Shown one piece after another: positions 1-5,652 of a DNA stretch of 5,652 nucleotides. The position numbers were made by a program, and so were the translations under genes. Position 1 is the first letter of the stretch. The number at the start of each line of letters is the position of its first letter. Source of the stretch: Paludibacter sp. (GTDB lineage Bacteria; Bacteroidota; Bacteroidia; Bacteroidales; Paludibacteraceae); NCBI GenBank assembly GCA_028748945.1, contig JAQTOL010000235.1, positions 1-5,652 on the forward strand, in the 5' to 3' direction. The notes under the pieces were generated by a model. It searched no databases and was not told where the DNA came from. It was given only the letters and a program-made list of their open reading frames with translations.

Positions 1-2150
1 TAAATGATTCGGTCGTTGATATTTCAGATGCCGGCATTGAGTATTATACTGCCGAAGAAGAAGAAAGTCTGGTAGTTGCACAGGGTAATGCCCCACTAAA
101 CGATAAAGGAGAGTTTATTCGTTCTAAGGTCAAATCCCGTTTAGGAGCTGATTTTCCTGTAAGTTCTCCTTCAGAGGTAAATTTAATGGATGTTTCACCT
201 TCTCAAATTGCTTCTATTGCAGCAGCTTTGATTCCATTTTTGGAACATGATGATGCAAACCGTGCTTTGATGGGATCGAACATGATGCGCCAGGCTGTAC
301 CTTTATTACGTTGCGAAGCACCGATAGTTGGTACAGGCATCGAAGGGCAGTTAATTCAGGATTCCCGCACGCAGGTAACTGCCGAAGGTGAAGGTGTTGT
401 CGAATTTGTGGATGCAACTTGTATAAAAATACTTTACGATCGTACCGAAGAAGAAGAATTTGTAAGCTTCGATACGGCAGTAAAAGAATATAAATTACCG
501 AAATTCCAGAAAACCAACCAAAACACGACTATTGACTTACGTCCGATAGTAAGTAAAGGTGAAAAAGTACATGCCGGTCAGATTCTGACCGAAGGTTATG
601 CTACTCAAAATGGTGAACTGGCTATCGGGAAAAACCTGAAAGTGGCTTTCATGCCATGGAAAGGTTATAACTTTGAGGATGCTATTGTAATCAACGAACG
701 TGTTGTGCGTGAAGATGTCTTCACTTCGATTCATGTTGTTGAGCAATTGCTGGACGTTCGTGAAACTAAACGTGGTATTGAAGAATTTACTTCAGATATA
801 CCAAATGTGAGCGAAGAAGCAACCAAAGATCTGGACGAAAATGGTATTATCCGTATTGGTGCACGCATCGAACCGGGCGATATTATTATCGGTAAAATTA
901 CTCCAAAAGGGGAATCGGATCCTTCACCGGAAGAAAAACTGCTTCGTGCCATCTTTGGTGATAAGGCAGGCGATGTGAAAGATGCTTCATTAAAAGCAAC
1001 TCCATCATTATCGGGTGTGGTTATCGGAAAAAGATTATTTTCAAAAGCTCAGAAAAATAGAAAATCTAAATTAGCTGATAAAGCTGTTCTTCCAAAATTG
1101 GATGAAGAGTTTGAAAATCAAGCAGCTATTTTACGCAATACCCTGATTGACAAATTAACCGACATGATTGGTGATAAAACGTCAGCAGGTGTTAAAGATT
1201 TCTTAGGTACCGATATTATTTCACGGAATAGTAAATTTACTGCAGAACGTCTGCGTGAAATTGATTATTCATCCGTTCAACTTAGCAAATGGACAACCGA
1301 TTCACATAAAAACGAATTGGTTAAGACATTAATCATGAATTATTTGAGAAAATACAAGGAATTGGATGCTCAAATAAAACGTCAGAAATTCAATATTACC
1401 ATTGGGGATGAACTTCCAAATGGCATTGTACAAATTGCTAAAGTTTATATTGCCAAAAAGCGTAAAATACGCGTAGGTGATAAAATGGCCGGTCGTCATG
1501 GTAACAAAGGTATTGTATCGCGTATTGTACCTCAGGAAGATATGCCATTCCTTGAAGATGGTACTCCTGTAGATATCGTATTGAATCCACTGGGTGTACC
1601 TTCGCGTATGAACCTTGGACAGATTTTCGAGACCGTATTGGGTTGGGCAGGAAAAGAACTTGGTATTCGCTTTGCAACACCAATTTTTGATGGTGCAACA
1701 CTTGATGATTTAAATGTTTGGACTGAAAAAGCCGGTGTACCTAATTATGGTAAAACCTATTTATACGATGGTGGAACAGGTGAACGTTTTGACCAAACGG
1801 CAACAGTCGGTGTAATTTATATGCTGAAACTGGGTCACATGGTTGAAGATAAAATGCATGCCCGTTCTATCGGACCATACTCACTTATTACTCAACAACC
1901 TCTTGGTGGTAAAGCACAATTTGGTGGTCAACGTTTTGGTGAAATGGAGGTTTGGGCACTCGAAGCCTTCGGTGCAGCTCACATTTTACAGGAAATCCTG
2001 ACCGTTAAATCGGATGATGTCATGGGACGTGCCCGGACATACGAGGCGATTGTAAAAGGGGATCCAATGCCAACTCCGGGAATTCCGGAATCGCTCAACG
2101 TACTGTTGCACGAACTTCGTGGCTTAGGTCTGAGTATCAATTTAGATTAA
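1..2150 (+). CDS. rpoB: DNA-directed RNA polymerase subunit beta, C-terminal part (5' end outside window)
   Basis: Beta subunit of RNA polymerase, which forms one side of the active-site cleft. The frame is open from base 3 to the TAA at 2148-2150 and gives 715 residues. Full-length Bacteroidota RpoB is about 1270 residues, so roughly the first 550 are missing, including the main rifampicin-resistance cluster. The ATG at 186 is internal: conserved beta sequence continues upstream of it (for example [11 protein letters not shown]). Visible landmarks are [13 protein letters not shown] from 237; the Arg codon at 288, matching E. coli R687; [10 protein letters not shown] at 651-680, with the Glu-Asp pair equivalent to E. 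coli E813/D814; and [12 protein letters not shown] at 1476-1511, with Lys codons at 1482 and 1506 equivalent to E. coli K1065/K1073. DKMHARS follows, with His at 1857 (E. coli H1237), then [20 protein letters not shown] and the C-terminal clamp-contact region. A helical, charged stretch at about 1038-1385 corresponds to the variable beta insertion beside the flap. rpoC follows after 129 bp. Confidence 0.98.
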   Translation, partial: NDSVVDISDAGIEYYTAEEEESLVVAQGNAPLNDKGEFIRSKVKSRLGADFPVSSPSEVNLMDVSPSQIASIAAALIPFLEHDDANRALMGSNMMRQAVPLLRCEAPIVGTGIEGQLIQDSRTQVTAEGEGVVEFVDATCIKILYDRTEEEEFVSFDTAVKEYKLPKFQKTNQNTTIDLRPIVSKGEKVHAGQILTEGYATQNGELAIGKNLKVAFMPWKGYNFEDAIVINERVVREDVFTSIHVVEQLLDVRETKRGIEEFTSDIPNVSEEATKDLDENGIIRIGARIEPGDIIIGKITPKGESDPSPEEKLLRAIFGDKAGDVKDASLKATPSLSGVVIGKRLFSKAQKNRKSKLADKAVLPKLDEEFENQAAILRNTLIDKLTDMIGDKTSAGVKDFLGTDIISRNSKFTAERLREIDYSSVQLSKWTTDSHKNELVKTLIMNYLRKYKELDAQIKRQKFNITIGDELPNGIVQIAKVYIAKKRKIRVGDKMAGRHGNKGIVSRIVPQEDMPFLEDGTPVDIVLNPLGVPSRMNLGQIFETVLGWAGKELGIRFATPIFDGATLDDLNVWTEKAGVPNYGKTYLYDGGTGERFDQTATVGVIYMLKLGHMVEDKMHARSIGPYSLITQQPLGGKAQFGGQRFGEMEVWALEAFGAAHILQEILTVKSDDVMGRARTYEAIVKGDPMPTPGIPESLNVLLHELRGLGLSINLD

Positions 2151-2168
2151 GAAACTCATAAAATCCTG

Positions 2169-2190
2169 ACCCTCTCCTTTTGGAGAGGGT
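2169..2190 (+). repeat. Perfect 9-bp inverted repeat (hairpin), possibly a dispersed palindromic repeat
   Basis: Arms accctctcc (2169-2177) and ggagagggt (2182-2190) pair perfectly around a TTTT loop, starting 18 bases after the rpoB stop. The stem is mostly G-C in otherwise AT-rich sequence and should be stable in RNA. No U-run follows directly: the nearest T6 begins 21 bases after the stem, so a standard intrinsic terminator is unlikely. The CCCTCTCC...GGAGAGGG core followed by an AGGGATGA-like tail resembles palindromic repeats that I recall as scattered between genes in many bacteria. Membership in such a family is inference. Alternatives are an mRNA processing or stabilising hairpin, or a partial attenuator that sets the rpoB:rpoC ratio. 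Confidence 0.7.
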
Positions 2191-2236
2191 ATAAGGGATG
2201 AATTTAAGTATTTTTTCTTATCTGAATTAAATCTAC

Positions 2237-2271
2237 CAATTGTAAATTATCAATTGTAATTTGTAAATCAA
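2237..2271 (+). repeat. Degenerate 7-bp AT-rich tandem repeat
   Basis: Successive 7-base blocks read caattgt, aaattat, caattgt, aatttgt, aaatcaa. The first and third are identical, and the others differ at one to a few positions, giving a loose AAATTGT-type unit with a 14-base exact echo (caattgtaa at 2237 and 2251). The array ends within the rpoC leader. AATTGT/AATTAT strings of this kind are, as I recall, frequent between genes in Bacteroidota, and AT-rich composition alone could produce part of the pattern. No function can be read from the sequence. Confidence 0.45.
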
Positions 2272-2279
2272 AAAAAGTT
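2265..2279 (+). promoter_or_regulatory. A-rich translation leader of rpoC, no Shine-Dalgarno
   Basis: The bases just before the rpoC ATG are A-rich, with seven consecutive A at 2270-2276, three bases from the start codon. Nothing like GGAGG lies in the preceding 20 bases. This matches the usual Bacteroidota pattern, where ribosomes rarely use Shine-Dalgarno pairing and A-rich, unstructured leaders favour initiation. The leader supports the ATG at 2280. The same frame has a TGA at 2223-2225 and no start codon between, so no longer N-terminus is available. Confidence 0.55.
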
Positions 2280-5200
2280 ATGGCTTTTAAAAATGATAAT
2301 AAGGTAAAGAGTAGTTTTAATAAAATTTCGATTGGGTTAGCATCACCCGAAGAAATATTAAAATTATCGAGTGGTGAGGTTCTCAAACCGGAAACCATTA
2401 ATTATCGTACCTACAAACCTGAACGTGATGGTTTGTTCTGTGAACGCATTTTTGGTCCTACCAAGGACTTTGAATGTCATTGCGGAAAATACAAACGCAT
2501 CCGTTATAAAGGCATTGTCTGCGATCGTTGCGGTGTGGAAGTGACTGAGAAAAAGGTTCGTCGTGAGCGTATGGGACACATTCAGTTGGTTGTTCCGGTG
2601 GCTCATATCTGGTATTTCCGTTCATTGCCGAATAAAATCGGTTATCTGTTGGGAATGCCGACAAAAAAATTAGATTCAATTATTTACTACGAAAAATACG
2701 TCATCATTCAGGGAGGTATCCTTGAAAACGGAGAGAATATCGCCAACGGTGAATTACTTTCCGAAGATGAGTATCTGGATATATTAGAAGCTCTTCCACG
2801 TGAAAATCAACTGTTGGAAGATACCGATCCTGAGAAGTTTATCGCCAAGATGGGAGCCGATGCTATTCACGATTTGTTGAGCCGTCTGGATTTGGATGTT
2901 TTATCGTACGACTTACGTAATAAAGCAAACACTGATACCTCACAACAACGTAAAACCGAAGCGTTGAAACGTCTGCAAATCGTAGAATCGTTCCGTGCTT
3001 CGAAACTGCGCAACAAACCGGAATGGATGATTATTAAAATCGTTCCTGTAATTCCACCGGAATTACGTCCGTTGGTTCCGTTGGATGGTGGTCGTTTTGC
3101 GACTTCCGATTTGAATGATCTGTATCGCCGTGTGATTATCCGGAATAATCGTTTGAAACGATTGATCGAGATCAAAGCACCCGAAGTGATTCTTCGTAAC
3201 GAGAAACGTATGCTTCAGGAAGCTGTCGATTCCTTGTTCGACAATTCCCGTAAATCGAGTGCAGTTAAGACTGATGCTAACCGTCCGTTGAAATCTCTTT
3301 CCGATTCGTTGAAAGGAAAACAAGGTCGATTCCGTCAGAACTTATTAGGTAAACGTGTCGATTATTCGGCCCGTTCGGTAATTGTTGTAGGTCCTGAACT
3401 TAAAATGCACGAATGCGGTATCCCGAAAGATATGGCAGCCGAGCTATATAAACCGTTTGTTATCCGCAAACTTATTGAACGCGGAATAGTAAAAACGGTA
3501 AAATCAGCCAAGAAAATTGTTGATCGTAAAGATCCTGTTATCTGGGATATTTTAGAGTACGTGATGAAAGGACATCCTGTATTACTAAACCGTGCACCAA
3601 CTTTGCACCGTTTGGGTATTCAGGCATTCCAGCCAAAAATGATTGAAGGTAAAGCTATTCAGCTTCACCCGCTTTCATGTACGGCTTTCAACGCCGACTT
3701 TGATGGTGACCAAATGGCTGTTCACTTACCGCTGGGTAATGAAGCTATTCTGGAAGCTCAAATGTTGATGCTCGCCTCTCATAATATTTTGAATCCGGCT
3801 AATGGTGCTCCTATTACCGTACCGTCGCAAGACATGGTACTTGGTTTGTATTACATTACAAAACCACGTCCGGGTGCTAAGGGAGAAGGACTTATTTTCT
3901 ATTCGCCCGAAGAAGCGGAGATTGCTTACAACGAACGCAAAGCCGAGTTACACGCCTGGATTAAAGTAAAAACAAAAGATTTAAATGCTGAAGGTGAATT
4001 GGTTGATACCATGATTGAAACCACCATCGGACGTATTTTATTCAATAAATGTGTTCCAACCAAAGTTGGCTACATCAACGAATTACTTTCGAAAAAATCG
4101 TTACGTGATATTATCGGTAATGTAATTGAAATTTGCGGTGTCGCCCGTACGGCTCAATTCCTCGACGATATTAAAGATTTAGGTTATTACATGGCTTTCA
4201 AGGGAGGTCTTTCCTTCAATTTGAACGACGTAATTATTCCTGCCGAAAAAGAAACACTGGTAAAAGAAGGAAATGCCGAAGTTGAGGAAATTTTGAATAA
4301 CTATAACATGGGATTCATTACCTACAACGAACGTTACAATCAAATTATCGATACCTGGACACATATCAACTCCAAACTATCGAACATTTTGATGAAACAA
4401 CTTTCAACGGATAATCAGGGTTTCAACTCTGTATATATGATGTTGGATTCCGGAGCCCGTGGTTCGAAAGAGCAAATACGTCAGCTTTCAGGTATGCGTG
4501 GTTTGATGGCAAAACCTCAAAAATCAGGCGCCGAAGGTGGTCAGATTATTGAAAACCCAATTTTGTCGAACTTTAAAGAAGGACTTTCGGTATTGGAATA
4601 CTTTATTTCAACCCACGGTGCCCGTAAAGGTTTGGCCGATACAGCTCTGAAAACAGCTGATGCCGGTTATTTGACACGTCGTTTGGTAGATGTATCGCAA
4701 GATGTAATTATCAATGAAGACGACTGCGGAACCTTGCGTGGTTTGATTGCAACTGAAATGAAGAACAACGAAGAAGTTGTTTCCTCGCTTTACGAACGTA
4801 TACTGGGTCGTGTGTCGGTTCATGACATATACAATCCATTTACCGGAGAATTAATTGTTACTTCGGGAGATCAGATTACTGAAGCACTGGCTAAGAAAAT
4901 ACAGGATTCTCCAATCGAACGTGTCGAAATACGTTCGGTATTGACCTGCGAATCGAAAAAAGGTGTTTGTGCTAAATGTTACGGACGTAACCTGGCTACC
5001 AATAAAATGGTACATATTGGTGAAGCTGTTGGTGTTATAGCTGCTCAATCTATCGGGGAGCCGGGTACACAGCTGACACTTCGTACATTCCACGTCGGTG
5101 GTATTGCTTCGAACATCGCTGCAGAATCTAAAATTGTATTGCGTTATGATGGTCGTCTTGAATTTGACGAACTTCGTACGGTAGATGCAGTGGATGATGA

Positions 5201-5652
5201 CAAGAAAAATTATCAGGTTGTTGTAAGCCGTTTGGCCGAAATGCGTGTAATTGATACGAATACTGGTATTGCACTTACCACTCAAAATGTTCCTTACGGT
5301 TCCAAACTGTATGTGAAAGATGGCGAAATGGTAAAGAAAGGACAACTGGCCTGCGACTGGGATCCGTTCAACGCGGTAATCATCTCGGAAACAGAAGGTA
5401 AAATTGAATTTGAAGATGTTGTTGAAAATATAACCTTCAAAGCCGAAACGGATGAGGCAACCGGTTTGCGCGAGAAAATTATTATTGAATCTAAAGATCG
5501 TAATAAAGTTCCAAGTGCTCACATTGTTTCAAAAGACGGTTCAATACTACGCACTTACAACTTACCGGTAGGCGCCCACCTTGTACTTGATAACGGGAAT
5601 AAGATTAAAATGGGACAAATGTTGGTAAAAATACCGCGTGCTGTAGGTAAAG
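2280..5652 (+). CDS. rpoC: DNA-directed RNA polymerase subunit beta-prime, N-terminal 1124 codons (3' end outside window)
   Basis: Beta-prime subunit of RNA polymerase; it carries the catalytic magnesium and the mobile active-site elements. The ATG at 2280 opens a frame without stops to the window end. The family is about 1400-1430 residues, so roughly 300 are missing. Landmarks in residues: zinc-ribbon cysteines C66, C68, C81, C84; clamp and sigma-contact region with [20 protein letters not shown] from about 259; [11 protein letters not shown] near 357; the catalytic loop NADFDGDQM at 471-479 with magnesium ligands D473, D475, D477; and a KSGAEGGQ insertion before the bridge helix, which includes [19 protein letters not shown] from 778. 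The second zinc site is C816, C890, C897, C900, two positions beyond the E. coli numbers. The first trigger-loop helix is [19 protein letters not shown] with H938. From about 945 to the end lies an insertion resembling E. coli SI3 ([26 protein letters not shown]). The DITGGLP half of the trigger loop is expected just downstream. All key catalytic residues within the window are present. Confidence 0.98.
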   Translation, partial: MAFKNDNKVKSSFNKISIGLASPEEILKLSSGEVLKPETINYRTYKPERDGLFCERIFGPTKDFECHCGKYKRIRYKGIVCDRCGVEVTEKKVRRERMGHIQLVVPVAHIWYFRSLPNKIGYLLGMPTKKLDSIIYYEKYVIIQGGILENGENIANGELLSEDEYLDILEALPRENQLLEDTDPEKFIAKMGADAIHDLLSRLDLDVLSYDLRNKANTDTSQQRKTEALKRLQIVESFRASKLRNKPEWMIIKIVPVIPPELRPLVPLDGGRFATSDLNDLYRRVIIRNNRLKRLIEIKAPEVILRNEKRMLQEAVDSLFDNSRKSSAVKTDANRPLKSLSDSLKGKQGRFRQNLLGKRVDYSARSVIVVGPELKMHECGIPKDMAAELYKPFVIRKLIERGIVKTVKSAKKIVDRKDPVIWDILEYVMKGHPVLLNRAPTLHRLGIQAFQPKMIEGKAIQLHPLSCTAFNADFDGDQMAVHLPLGNEAILEAQMLMLASHNILNPANGAPITVPSQDMVLGLYYITKPRPGAKGEGLIFYSPEEAEIAYNERKAELHAWIKVKTKDLNAEGELVDTMIETTIGRILFNKCVPTKVGYINELLSKKSLRDIIGNVIEICGVARTAQFLDDIKDLGYYMAFKGGLSFNLNDVIIPAEKETLVKEGNAEVEEILNNYNMGFITYNERYNQIIDTWTHINSKLSNILMKQLSTDNQGFNSVYMMLDSGARGSKEQIRQLSGMRGLMAKPQKSGAEGGQIIENPILSNFKEGLSVLEYFISTHGARKGLADTALKTADAGYLTRRLVDVSQDVIINEDDCGTLRGLIATEMKNNEEVVSSLYERILGRVSVHDIYNPFTGELIVTSGDQITEALAKKIQDSPIERVEIRSVLTCESKKGVCAKCYGRNLATNKMVHIGEAVGVIAAQSIGEPGTQLTLRTFHVGGIASNIAAESKIVLRYDGRLEFDELRTVDAVDDDKKNYQVVVSRLAEMRVIDTNTGIALTTQNVPYGSKLYVKDGEMVKKGQLACDWDPFNAVIISETEGKIEFEDVVENITFKAETDEATGLREKIIIESKDRNKVPSAHIVSKDGSILRTYNLPVGAHLVLDNGNKIKMGQMLVKIPRAVGK

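Larger units (their letters stand above)
2151..2279 (+). other. rpoB-rpoC intergenic spacer
   Basis: This 129-bp non-coding gap separates the rpoB stop from the rpoC start. In order it contains a perfect 9-bp hairpin (2169-2190), a T-run (T6 at 2211-2216) about 20 bases further on, a degenerate 7-bp AATT repeat (about 2237-2271), and an A7 run just before the rpoC ATG. It is AT-rich apart from the hairpin. I found no convincing promoter. The two genes are expected to be co-transcribed, so the spacer should be present in the mRNA. The only ORF starting in it is a 10-codon one (2198-2230), which I do not regard as a gene. Confidence 0.9.

Noticed and set aside
186..188. ATG as the start of rpoB
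   Set aside because: The same frame is open to the window start and encodes conserved beta sequence upstream, so this methionine is internal.
2169..2216. Hairpin plus T-run as an intrinsic terminator of rpoB
   Set aside because: The T6 run begins 21 bases after the stem instead of directly behind it, and termination here would cut off rpoC, for which no separate promoter is evident.
2198..2230. Ten-codon ORF in the spacer with AAGGG just upstream of its ATG
   Set aside because: It is very short, has no recognisable leader-peptide features such as codon runs, and the purine-rich bases belong to the hairpin flank.
2240..2263. Bacteroidota-type promoter (TTG upstream, TAATTTG near -7) for rpoC
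   Set aside because: The -7 match lacks one base of the TAnnTTTG spacing, the upstream element is only TTG at a short distance, and transcription would begin almost at the ATG. AT-rich repeats explain the match.
2867..3323. Overlapping minus-strand open frames of about 86-102 codons opposite rpoC
   Set aside because: They are antisense shadows of the clamp-region codons of rpoC, without plausible start context or domain similarity.
4851..5522. A 223-codon open frame on the minus strand opposite rpoC
   Set aside because: It lies wholly opposite conserved rpoC codons, is rich in Phe, Asn, Thr and Ile as expected from reversed codons of this gene, and shows no recognisable domain.

Overview
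The window holds part of the rpoBC operon, which encodes the two large subunits of bacterial RNA polymerase. Both genes are on the plus strand and both are cut by the window edges. The protein sequences point to the phylum Bacteroidota, probably Bacteroidales. The evidence is a lineage-typical RpoC N-terminus, the KSGAEGGQ insertion before the bridge helix, TLRTFHVGG in the trigger loop, a moderately AT-rich composition, and an A-rich leader without Shine-Dalgarno sequence before rpoC. This placement comes from remembered family sequences, not from a search.

Layout: bases 1-2150 are the C-terminal 715 codons of rpoB (beta subunit). The frame is open from the first base, so the true start lies upstream. 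Bases 2151-2279 are a 129-bp spacer. It contains a perfect 9-bp GC-rich hairpin, a T-rich stretch, a degenerate 7-bp AATT repeat and the A-rich rpoC leader. Bases 2280-5652 are the first 1124 codons of rpoC (beta-prime subunit), which stays open to the end. I translated this frame codon by codon and found no stop or frameshift. The window stops at the downstream edge of a large insertion in the trigger loop, just before the expected second half of that loop.

How the genes work together: beta and beta-prime assemble with two alpha subunits and omega to form core RNA polymerase. The active-site parts from both subunits are visible: the beta catalytic-cleft lysines and the ED pair, the beta-prime DFDGD magnesium loop, the bridge helix, and the first helix of the trigger loop. 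Co-transcription of rpoB and rpoC is expected, and nothing in the spacer looks like a full terminator.

This is a conserved housekeeping region. I see no mobile element, CRISPR array, RNA gene or unknown gene system. The least explained sequence is the rpoB-rpoC spacer, where the hairpin and heptad repeat may belong to dispersed intergenic repeat families. The lineage-specific insertions in both subunits are the other points of interest.
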